Below are positions 8,237-16,302 of a stretch of 32,886 bases of DNA, piece by piece. The stretch is from Oscillospiraceae bacterium (GTDB lineage Bacteria > Bacillota > Clostridia > Oscillospirales > CAG-272). The stretch lies in assembly GCA_015063855.1 (NCBI GenBank), contig SVTI01000019.1, forward strand, positions 1-32,886, written 5' to 3'. The notes under the pieces were generated by a model. The model did no database searches. It was not told where the DNA came from and was given only the letters and a program-made list of their open reading frames with translations. The stretch's first letter is position 1, and every line of letters begins with the position of its first letter. A program made the position numbers and the translations under genes.

Positions 8237-9997
8237 ACTTACCTTGATGATAAGCTTGTTAAGAGTGTTGAGTATGATATTACTGTCAACGAAAGCGAGC
8301 TTGTTACCTCAAGAGCTGCGGTGACTACCATCCTCTACAGCTACGATAAGGATGATAATATGCTTAAGAAGCGTATCATCTTTGCAGATGGCGGTGAGGA
8401 AACCGTTTACTACGATAACAGCGATGAAAAGAATGAGGTAGTTAAGTTCTACGTTCCCGACAGCATTGATTCGGTGGGTGAGTTTCTTGTAACATCCCAC
8501 AGTAAGACAGATTCCTTCGGCAGAAAGGCATTTGACGAGCTTCAGCACTCTACAGGTACTCTGAACCGCAGATTTACATATCTTGAGGGTGAGGTAACCT
8601 ATGAGCACAGAGAGAATGACAGATTCAAGTCCCTGCCCACAACACAGCTTGTCAAGGAGATAGTTATTTCCTCTGCCCGTCTTACCGAATCGGACCGTAT
8701 CCTCTCCTACGAATATGACGGCGAGGAAAGAATCACCAAGGTAACAGACTCCGAGCTTGGTGTAACCGAGTACACCTATGATGCTCTCGGTCAGCTTCTG
8801 ACAGAGACATATACTAACCTTTCCGGTGTATCAACAGTCATTAATACAATGACCTATGATAACTACGGTAATATTCTTACTAAGAACGGCAAGGTCTACA
8901 CCTATGACAGCACCTGGAAGGATCTTCTCACAAGCTATGACGGTCAAAGCATTACCTACGATGCACAGGGTAATCCTACAACCTATCTCGGTCATACCTT
9001 GACATGGGAGAAGGGCAGACAGTTAAAGTCCTATGACGGAATTACATACACCTACAATTCAAGCGGTATGCGAACAAGCAAGACCGTTGACGGTGTTAAG
9101 CATGAGTATCTCTATGACGGCAACAAGCTTATCCGTGAGACTTGGGGTGATAACACCCTTATTCCCCTCTATGACAACGAAGACAGTGTCTGCGGTATTA
9201 AGTATAACGGAGAATCCTACTTCTTTGTCAAGAACCTTCAGGGTGACGTAATATCGATCATTGATATTTACGGCGATACCAAGGTTAAGTATACCTACGA
9301 TGCCTGGGGTAAGTGCAGTATTCCCTTCGATTCTTCCAATATCCTTATCGGTGATATAAACCCCTTCCGTTATCGCGGTTATTACTACGATGATGAAACA
9401 AATCTTTACTATCTCCAGAGTAGATATTACAACCCTGAGGTCGGCAGGTTTGTTAATTGTGATGAGGTTTCTTATTTAGAAATAAACGAACTGTGGTTAA
9501 GTTATAACTTATACGCATATTGTGAAAATGAGCCTATTAATAATGGTGATCATTCTGGAAAATGGCTTCTTCGAGTTATTTGTAGTGTTGCAGCTGGAGC
9601 TGTATTCGGTGGAGTAGCACTTGCTATTTGCAACTTGCTTAAACTTACAAAAAAGCAGAAAAAACGTATTAGTTTAGCCTTTTCAGCTTTAGGTGTACTT
9701 CTTGGTGCACTTTTGGGAGTTAAAGTTATAACTAAAGTTGCTCCAAAGTTGATTAAGTGGTTTAAAAAAATCGAAAAGAAAATTGCCTTTTCTTTCAAGG
9801 GAAAGGAATGTAAGGTTGGTGTTGAACTCTTCAGTAGCCTTAAAATAATGATACATCGTCCACATACAAAAAGTTTACATAAATATAATCCTATCGGTTG
9901 GCATGTTCAGTTTGAAATCAAACGATCGGGAAGATGGATTGTTGCTTTTCGAATAAAAATTGATAAAGTAGTGAAATGGTATAAATCCATAAAATAA
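8195..9997 (+). CDS. Displaced RHS C-terminal module with unassigned toxin tip
   Basis: QTIDILSLKEYNYTYLDDKLVKSVEYD... RHS core, then glycine-rich hydrophobic segment and KSLHKYNPIGWHVQFEIKRSGRWIVAFRIKIDK tip. Confidence 0.85.
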   Translation: MQTIDILSLKEYNYTYLDDKLVKSVEYDITVNESELVTSRAAVTTILYSYDKDDNMLKKRIIFADGGEETVYYDNSDEKNEVVKFYVPDSIDSVGEFLVTSHSKTDSFGRKAFDELQHSTGTLNRRFTYLEGEVTYEHRENDRFKSLPTTQLVKEIVISSARLTESDRILSYEYDGEERITKVTDSELGVTEYTYDALGQLLTETYTNLSGVSTVINTMTYDNYGNILTKNGKVYTYDSTWKDLLTSYDGQSITYDAQGNPTTYLGHTLTWEKGRQLKSYDGITYTYNSSGMRTSKTVDGVKHEYLYDGNKLIRETWGDNTLIPLYDNEDSVCGIKYNGESYFFVKNLQGDVISIIDIYGDTKVKYTYDAWGKCSIPFDSSNILIGDINPFRYRGYYYDDETNLYYLQSRYYNPEVGRFVNCDEVSYLEINELWLSYNLYAYCENEPINNGDHSGKWLLRVICSVAAGAVFGGVALAICNLLKLTKKQKKRISLAFSALGVLLGALLGVKVITKVAPKLIKWFKKIEKKIAFSFKGKECKVGVELFSSLKIMIHRPHTKSLHKYNPIGWHVQFEIKRSGRWIVAFRIKIDKVVKWYKSIK

Positions 9998-10012
9998 CTA
10001 AGAGGTGATTGT

Positions 10013-10408
10013 TTGAATTATATTATTACAGAAAAGGTAAAAGAAAATATAATCATTCGTTTATATAATTACTTAATTAATAAATATGATTGTAAAGTTT
10101 TTTTCTTTGCAGATTCATTGTTTAACGATATTGATAGTATTGTTAAACATTTGAGAAAAACCAATTCAACTTTTTACGTTCAAGAAATTAATGATATTAG
10201 AAAATCAGTCGAATATAGTGTTGATTCTGAAAATCAATTAAAATTTGGTTTAAAAAATTTTTCACACTATACCGAAGATTCTTGGATACGTTTTTATATT
10301 GATGGTCATATAATTCAAATCAATCAGTTGCTTGATGAAGGAGCTGAACTTATAAGCGATTATATATATGAACAAGAATTGATTTGCCTTATTAATAACA
10401 CAGACTAA
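10013..10408 (+). CDS. Predicted cognate immunity protein (soluble, acidic)
   Basis: 131 aa ORF 15 bp after the RHS stop; AGGTGA upstream; TTG start. Confidence 0.65.
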   Translation: MNYIITEKVKENIIIRLYNYLINKYDCKVFFFADSLFNDIDSIVKHLRKTNSTFYVQEINDIRKSVEYSVDSENQLKFGLKNFSHYTEDSWIRFYIDGHIIQINQLLDEGAELISDYIYEQELICLINNTD

Positions 10409-10434
10409 CTAAATAATAATGACACAGGGGACAT

Positions 10435-10621
10435 AAATCGAGGGCGGTTCGCTGATTGACAAATTATTATGTTTGTGTTACTCATCAAGGAAGGTTGAGA
10501 AATCAGCCTTCCTTTTTGAGTTCTTGCTAAAACAATTGACATTCTTTCTCTTAAGGAGTATAATTATTTATAGTTTACAGATAGCAAGAAAATATTCAAT
10601 CAGGGAACCGCCCCCTGATTT
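10435..10621 (+). repeat. REP-bounded terminator/promoter module, copy F
   Basis: aaatcgagggcggttcgctgattgacaaat; hairpin GGAAGGTTGA 10489-10498 / TCAGCCTTCC 10503-10512; TTGACA 10536-10541, N17, TATAAT 10559-10564; aatcagggaaccgccccctgattt. Confidence 0.9.
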
Positions 10622-10756
10622 AAATCCAAAAATTCTCTTTTGAAAATAAAGAAAAAGAAATTAAAGATAAACTACAAAAAGAAAGGTGTCAAAGTGAATT
10701 TAGGTTTTGACATTTCAGAATATCTACTGACAACTATATTGGATACGATCTTATAA
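10619..10756 (+). pseudogene. 3' stub of a displaced RHS toxin related to the tip at 3-1226
   Basis: Frame after the REP TGA reads FKSKNSLLKIKKKKLKINYKKKGVKVNLGFDISEYLLTTILDTIL*; ungapped similarity to IKFNKKILGKRIKLSLEISNKLFDIAGKVLAK*; TAA overlaps the next ATG. Confidence 0.65.
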
Positions 10757-11331
10757 TGAATAATTACAATTTAGATTTCGATAAATACAAACATATATTA
10801 ACAAAAGAATTAAAAGAAAGCTATATAGCTCTGACTATCTTTGCCGTAGTTTGTTTAGTATCAATCTTTTTGTTGGTATTATGGGAAATAAGCATAATAA
10901 AAGACAAAAACAATATTGATAAAATGAAGGATGGAAATATAAAAAGCAAAAAGAAAAAATATAGCTTGTTAAAAGAGAACAAGCGAGACAAGATTCTTTG
11001 GATAACCGTTACGATTTTTGCTTGTGTTATAACTACTATTGCTACAGTTAATCAAATTCGATACATTAACGATCTAAAGTATGAAATTGATAACGAAGTC
11101 TATGAAGTTATTGATTCCGAATTCGAAATCATAAGAGAAGAAGGTGGGAGCTATAGAGAAGGTAGGTTTTCGTTGATATATAAAATACTAACAGATAACT
11201 CAAACGAACTGATACTTTACCCGGAACATTGGTCTGATGATCACATTCTTTCAGGTAAATATAATAATAGTGTGTTGGTGTATTCATCGCGAACAAAAAT
11301 TGTCCTTGATTTGATACATAAATCAAGTTAA
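10756..11331 (+). CDS. Orphan immunity protein, homologue of the protein at 1260-1679
   Basis: Two TM segments, then YEIDNEVYEVIDSEFEII compared with YINEEIYEVYEGEFKII. Confidence 0.7.
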   Translation: MNNYNLDFDKYKHILTKELKESYIALTIFAVVCLVSIFLLVLWEISIIKDKNNIDKMKDGNIKSKKKKYSLLKENKRDKILWITVTIFACVITTIATVNQIRYINDLKYEIDNEVYEVIDSEFEIIREEGGSYREGRFSLIYKILTDNSNELILYPEHWSDDHILSGKYNNSVLVYSSRTKIVLDLIHKSS

Positions 11332-11334
11332 ATT

Positions 11335-11475
11335 GTATTACTCATCGAAGGAGGGCTGAGAAATCAGCCTTCCTTTTCTTATGCCGATGATTGACATTTT
11401 TCTCTTAAGGAGTATAATTATTTATAGTTTACAGATAGCAAGAAAATATTCAATCAGGGAACTGTCCCCTGATTT
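11335..11475 (+). repeat. REP/terminator/promoter module, copy G (left REP missing)
   Basis: Hairpin 11350-11373; TTGACA 11391-11396, N16, TATAAT 11413-11418; right REP ctgattt ends 11475. Confidence 0.88.
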
Positions 11476-11490
11476 AGGAGATGTTTTGAA

Positions 11491-11955
11491 TTGCATAGGA
11501 TTATAGCTTTAATATTGATCATAACGTCTCTCTCATCATTTACAGGATGTGAATCTTTCGGAGAGACAAGATTTTCGGATATCGAAGAGGGCGAAGCCTT
11601 CGGACATAATATCGATGGTTATCACAAAAAATTACCTCATAACTACTGTCTTTTTGTTCTTTTGGGTGAAACAACCAGATTGATAAAAGTACCTGATAAT
11701 ATGTTAGATAAGGATTATTTTCTTGAATCGGTCTACAATACACCTCCTGTTCTTAAAGGCAGATATATTAAAGGGTATTATAACGATGATTATTTAATAT
11801 TATACGAACAGCTGTCACTTGATTCCTATGAGTATATTCTGTTCGATTTTACTACACAGGAAATCAACCGTTACGAAAGGAAGAAGGATCTTCCTGATTA
11901 TAAGTCTATCAAATGGTTTTCACTCTGTAACACCTTGCAGGAAAAATATAATTGA
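11491..11955 (+). CDS. Small lipoprotein, putative orphan immunity protein
   Basis: Signal peptide plus lipobox-like LSSFTGC; AGGAG directly after module copy G. Confidence 0.6.
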   Translation: MHRIIALILIITSLSSFTGCESFGETRFSDIEEGEAFGHNIDGYHKKLPHNYCLFVLLGETTRLIKVPDNMLDKDYFLESVYNTPPVLKGRYIKGYYNDDYLILYEQLSLDSYEYILFDFTTQEINRYERKKDLPDYKSIKWFSLCNTLQEKYN

Positions 11956-12148
11956 CACAGGGTTCGCTTCCCGATTGACAAATAATTATTCCGATTTTGT
12001 TGTAATTTGTATTATTCATCAAAGGAGGGCTGGGAAATCAGCCTTCCTTTTCTTATGCCGATGATTGACATTTTTCTCTTAAGGAGTATAATTATATATA
12101 GTTTACAGATAGCAAGAAAATATTCTATCAGGGAACTTCCCCTGATTT
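11956..12148 (+). repeat. REP/terminator/promoter module, copy H
   Basis: acacagggttcgcttcccgattgacaaat; hairpin 12024-12047; TTGACA 12065-12070, N16, TATAAT 12087-12092; atcagggaacttcccctgattt. Confidence 0.85.
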
Positions 12149-12172
12149 ATTTGATTGTAAAATTGATATAAG

Positions 12173-12820
12173 TTGGTGATTGAAAAATTGAAAATTTATT
12201 TAAAATCAAATTCATTGACAGAGCTAAACATACAATATCAAAACAAAATACAGATATTATCTTCAGAAGAATGTACAGATATAGATCTTACTCAAAACGA
12301 AACACTTAACTTTTATACTGTTAAAGCTTCAAAAATAAGTGTTATAAAAATTGCTGTTCTTTTTTTCCAAAGGTTTCTTCTGTTTATATTTAATGCAATA
12401 ATTATGGCTTATGGCGATGATTGGATGAATGATTTAGATCCATGCATTTTATATGCAGTTTATACGGTTAAAGACCAAGAATTAAAGGTTAAATACATAC
12501 CTTCAAGGGTTTGTAAATCTCCCATCAGTATCAGAAAACCACAGTTAATAATCAACAACGTAGTAATTGAAACAAATACTGAAATCGATTTCCGCCGAAT
12601 AGATAATTTTTTTATCAAGCGATATATCGATATTATTAGCGGTTGGATATACTGTTTTACCATAATAACTTTACCGATTATTCTTTCAGACAGATTTAAA
12701 GAGATTATCGCTGTGTATGTCATTTTGATAGTTTGTATTGGTAGTATGTTTGTTTGGGTAATGTTCAAAACATATAAAACAAAAAAAGTATTATTAAATA
12801 TATGTGAATCAATGACCTAA
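12173..12820 (+). CDS. Membrane protein, putative orphan immunity protein
   Basis: 215 aa ORF with internal and C-terminal TM segments; GTG start. Confidence 0.6.
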   Translation: MVIEKLKIYLKSNSLTELNIQYQNKIQILSSEECTDIDLTQNETLNFYTVKASKISVIKIAVLFFQRFLLFIFNAIIMAYGDDWMNDLDPCILYAVYTVKDQELKVKYIPSRVCKSPISIRKPQLIINNVVIETNTEIDFRRIDNFFIKRYIDIISGWIYCFTIITLPIILSDRFKEIIAVYVILIVCIGSMFVWVMFKTYKTKKVLLNICESMT

Positions 12821-12840
12821 ATCAGGGGTGAAACACAAAA

Positions 12841-13335
12841 ATGAAGAAATACATTTTGCTGACAATTATTATATTAGTAGTTATAATTACCGTTGGATCT
12901 TTTGGTATAGGAAATAAATTCAGTTTTTCCGCAAAATATCACAGCGATCCCGCAGAGGCAATAATGGCTGAATTAACAGCAACGGATGATTTTACAATAC
13001 AAAATGATATTTATACATTAAATATTGATGACTATAATTCAATCTATTTCGCACTTACGGATAATGACGAATTGTTGGCAGCGGAAATGCAGATGAAGGA
13101 CGGAAAGTATTACTTTACCGGTGGTTATGCACTGTATTATAGCGATTCGCTGGGAGATTGCACCAAAGACGGCAAGCCCGAATATACAGAGATTGAAACA
13201 TATAATGAAAAAGGTGTCTCTGAGGGTTCATTCTCCTATGCAGTCTTCTTCGAAGAACCAAAAAACATTAAGAATTTAAACGTAATAAATGTCAAATCCG
13301 AAGACTTTAAACCATTTTGGATAATTACTAAATAA
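12841..13335 (+). CDS. Membrane-anchored or secreted small protein, putative orphan immunity protein
   Basis: N-terminal signal/TM sequence MKKYILLTIIILVVIITVG; soluble acidic remainder. Confidence 0.6.
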   Translation: MKKYILLTIIILVVIITVGSFGIGNKFSFSAKYHSDPAEAIMAELTATDDFTIQNDIYTLNIDDYNSIYFALTDNDELLAAEMQMKDGKYYFTGGYALYYSDSLGDCTKDGKPEYTEIETYNEKGVSEGSFSYAVFFEEPKNIKNLNVINVKSEDFKPFWIITK

Positions 13336-13531
13336 ATCAGGGGACGGCTCCCTGATTGACAAATGATTATTCCAATTTTGTTGTTAGTTTGTATTATTCA
13401 TCAAAGGAGGGCTGAGAAATCAGCCTTCCTTTTCTTATGCTGATGATTGACATTTTTCTCTTAAGGAGTATAATTATTTATAGTTTACAGATAGCAAGAA
13501 AATATTCAATCAGGGAACTGTCCCCTGATTT
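13334..13531 (+). repeat. REP-bounded terminator/promoter module, copy I (full length)
   Basis: AAATCAGGGGACGGCTCCCTGATTGACAAAT; hairpin 13406-13429; TTGACA 13447-13452, N16, TATAAT 13469-13474; right REP 13508-13530 directly followed by AGGAG. Confidence 0.92.
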
Positions 13532-13542
13532 AGGAGACAATA

Positions 13543-13950
13543 ATGTACGATTATTCTATTTTTTGGGAAGATATAATTATAAATTTAATATTGCTTGTTG
13601 GCATGATTGTCGTCATTTTCGTTGCATGTAGAAAATGGAAGATTTGGTGTCGAGTTCTTTTATCTTTAGCAGTATCAGTGGTTCTTCTGGGAGATTCAAT
13701 CTATCTTTATAGTATTATACGTGATCCGGAAATCCATGAATTTAACGGACAATTTATAAAAGACAAACTTTATAACGGGAAATCCGAATATAGCTTTAAA
13801 GTAGGAAACAAAACAAAATATGTTTATACAGGTATATATTTTGAGCGAAACAACAATATGGAACTTATAGAAGGGGAAACATATAGAGTAGCTTATAAAG
13901 TAGCTTATGATGCCGATAATTATATGGTTGCTATTAGACCGTTAACTTAA
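13543..13950 (+). CDS. Membrane protein, putative orphan immunity protein
   Basis: AGGAG at 13532 and ATG 13543; two TM segments plus a C-terminal beta-rich domain. Confidence 0.65.
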   Translation: MYDYSIFWEDIIINLILLVGMIVVIFVACRKWKIWCRVLLSLAVSVVLLGDSIYLYSIIRDPEIHEFNGQFIKDKLYNGKSEYSFKVGNKTKYVYTGIYFERNNNMELIEGETYRVAYKVAYDADNYMVAIRPLT

Positions 13951-14080
13951 ATCAAGCAACATTTTCCCAATCGACGAATACTCATTATTGCTTGTATTAT
14001 TCATCAAAGGAGGGCTGAAAAATCAGCCTTCCTTTTCTTATTCTGATGATTGACATTCTTTCTCTTTGGGAGTATAATTG
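13949..14080 (+). repeat. Degenerate terminator/promoter module, copy J (array boundary)
   Basis: taaatcaagcaacattttcccaatcgacgaat (decayed left REP); hairpin 14009-14032; TTGACA 14050-14055, N17, TATAAT 14073-14078; right REP lost. Confidence 0.75.
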
Positions 14081-14226
14081 TGTATGAATCGAAAACCTTC
14101 GTTTGTTTATGACTTTCCTAAATACTTGTTAAAATTACAAAGACCGCAGTAATAATGGAAAATCATAAGCATATTTTAATTTATATTGCTAAAATCATTT
14201 TAAGATATTATTGTAGTTAAATTATT

Positions 14227-14400
14227 ATGAAAAAATACAGTAAAGGATTAAATATAGCTTTTTGGTCGGTGTTTTGGCTTGCTCCGATTCTGTTAAAGCA
14301 TATAAACAATATTCCTCTGCATATTACGTTCTGTGGATTACTTATTATTTTTTACGTAGTATATGCCATACTTCTATTCAAGTATAAATTATGGAAATAA
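14227..14400 (+). CDS. 57 aa small membrane protein (absent from the supplied ORF track)
   Basis: MKKYSKGLNIAFWSVFWLAPILLKHINNIPLHITFCGLLIIFYVVYAILLFKYKLWK*. Confidence 0.5.
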   Translation: MKKYSKGLNIAFWSVFWLAPILLKHINNIPLHITFCGLLIIFYVVYAILLFKYKLWK

Positions 14401-14424
14401 ATCAAAAAAACGACTGAAATAAAA

Positions 14425-14763
14425 ATGAATAAAATAATATCGATATTTCATATTCTTGTATTTGTTATATCTGAAATATATTTTATAACCGTTCTTTTCA
14501 AAGCCAAAAAGCAACGTATCGTAAGTTTGATGCTAATCGCATTTTTCGTCTTGTCAAGCTTATACATTGGTATATCTATCCCATTTAATGAAGATGTAAT
14601 ATACTGTTTGATTTTGAATATAATGTCGATATTCTGTCTTTTAATATGGTCTGATATTATCCTCGTAAAGCCGATAAGATACAGGGCTGTGTCGCTGTTA
14701 TTTTGGGTCGTTCTGTTTTCCTCTGCCATTTCAGAAACGTCAAAATTATTGTGGAATTTTTAA
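14425..14763 (+). CDS. Small membrane protein
   Basis: 112 aa, several hydrophobic segments. Confidence 0.55.
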   Translation: MNKIISIFHILVFVISEIYFITVLFKAKKQRIVSLMLIAFFVLSSLYIGISIPFNEDVIYCLILNIMSIFCLLIWSDIILVKPIRYRAVSLLFWVVLFSSAISETSKLLWNF

Positions 14764-14768
14764 ACACA

Positions 14769-14794
14769 AAAGAGGTTGCCAACGCAACCTCTTT
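14769..14794. terminator. Bidirectional terminator between convergent genes
   Basis: AAAGAGGTTGC-CAAC-GCAACCTCTTT. Confidence 0.75.
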
Positions 14795-14803
14795 AATTAT
14801 ATT

Positions 14804-16249
14804 CTAAAAATTCTTAAATCCGAGATCCTTTACGCTCATATCCGCACATCCTGTCAAAAGATGATCGGCTCCGTCAAATAAGAGCATCAAAGTAGGAGCA
14901 CACAAGCCTTCAAGAGATTTTCTGCTTGTGTCCTTACCGCTGTAGGAATCTAATTTGAGAGAAGTATTCTTGTTAAATGAATAGGCATCTACCGTTCCCG
15001 TACCGCTGTACTCTACCTTGCCGTCGACAAGGTAATCTACCGTATACGTATAGCTTGACGAAATAGAATCAAAATAAATTTTCATATCTATATTGTCGCC
15101 CTTCTTTGCAAAACGGTAGAACAATCTGATATAACATGTATTACCTATGAGATCATATCCTACAATCTGCTCGGCATAATCACCGTTTTTATAATTTATG
15201 CGGGCATGAAGCTGCTTTGTGCTTCCTCTGTCCGCTCCCTTTTCCTTAAGGTAATACGTCAGCTTCTGATAGTTATCCTTAAACAAACCCTCACCGCAAC
15301 GTCCGCACACTCCTATCTCGACGGTATGTCCGAGAGCAGCACCCTCAATCTTACCGCATTTACGGCAGGTCATGGGTGAAACACAGGTTGCCGCAGTATA
15401 ATCATGTCCCTTGGGGGTAAAAAGAAGCTCGCCGCAATCGTTGCAGGTAACGTAACTTTCGCAGTTTTCGGGAATGTCATAGCTATGGCCCTTGGCAGGA
15501 GAAAGTATAAGCTTGCATCCGCCCTCAACACCATCCTCGGAAATACATCTTGCAGGCTCTGTACAGCTCGGCTCGGTAAACTCGTGCTTATGAGAAGTAC
15601 CAAGGACACTCAACTGAAGATTATATATCATCTGTGCTGCCTGCACACGTGTCATAATACCCTTGGGATCAATACAGTTCCGGTTATCACCCTTGATAAC
15701 TCCGTTAGCAACAGCCCAAAGTACGGCTTCCATCGCCCAATCGGAAACGTCTTTGTGATCCTTATAGGACGTAAGACTCTCTGCATCAAAAGGTTCGGTC
15801 AAATCAGAGACGGCATGGTTATAGAACATAACTACAGCCTCTTCTCTTGTTATCTTGAGCCCCAAACCGAATTTGTTTTCACCAATACCGTCTGTATAGC
15901 CTTTTTCCTCTGCCCATGCTATGGCACTTGTATACCATTTACCAGGCAAAACGTCATTAAAGGAGGTCTCGGTATAAGATGAAATATCCTCTTTAGTCAT
16001 ATTTGCGATAATCATTATCATCTGCTCACGGGTCGTTATGGACGAAGGATCAAACAAGCTGTTGCTGACACCTTTCATGAAACCGTTAACGTAGCAGAAT
16101 TTTACCGCAGGAGTATACCATTTGTTTTCTGCAATATCAGTAAAAGGAAAATAGTCCTTGGCTGTAGTATATTTTCCTTCTGCGGACACAGGAATAGAAA
16201 GCACGATCATAATTAACGCCATTACAAGAGCGGTTATTCTCAGTTTCAT
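14804..16249 (-). CDS. SLH (S-layer homology) domain protein, secreted
   Basis: Signal peptide; three SLH-like segments (FTDIAENKWYTPAVKFCYVNGFMKGVSN..., FNDVLPGKWYTSAIAWAEEKGYTDGIG..., YKDHKDVSDWAMEAVLWAVANGVIKGDN...) followed by Cys/His-rich repeats. Confidence 0.85.
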   Translation of the reverse strand: MKLRITALVMALIMIVLSIPVSAEGKYTTAKDYFPFTDIAENKWYTPAVKFCYVNGFMKGVSNSLFDPSSITTREQMIMIIANMTKEDISSYTETSFNDVLPGKWYTSAIAWAEEKGYTDGIGENKFGLGLKITREEAVVMFYNHAVSDLTEPFDAESLTSYKDHKDVSDWAMEAVLWAVANGVIKGDNRNCIDPKGIMTRVQAAQMIYNLQLSVLGTSHKHEFTEPSCTEPARCISEDGVEGGCKLILSPAKGHSYDIPENCESYVTCNDCGELLFTPKGHDYTAATCVSPMTCRKCGKIEGAALGHTVEIGVCGRCGEGLFKDNYQKLTYYLKEKGADRGSTKQLHARINYKNGDYAEQIVGYDLIGNTCYIRLFYRFAKKGDNIDMKIYFDSISSSYTYTVDYLVDGKVEYSGTGTVDAYSFNKNTSLKLDSYSGKDTSRKSLEGLCAPTLMLLFDGADHLLTGCADMSVKDLGFKNF

Positions 16250-16302
16250 ATAATTACCTCCTTACGATTATAGTTTTATTATAAACCTATTATTCAAAAA
16301 AA

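Noticed and set aside
1678-14080. CRISPR array or integron attC array as explanation of the regularly spaced repeats
   Set aside because: Repeats are about 130-200 bp with promoter and terminator, spacers are whole genes of different lengths, and no cas or integron integrase gene is visible in the window. The comparison to gene cassettes is only functional.
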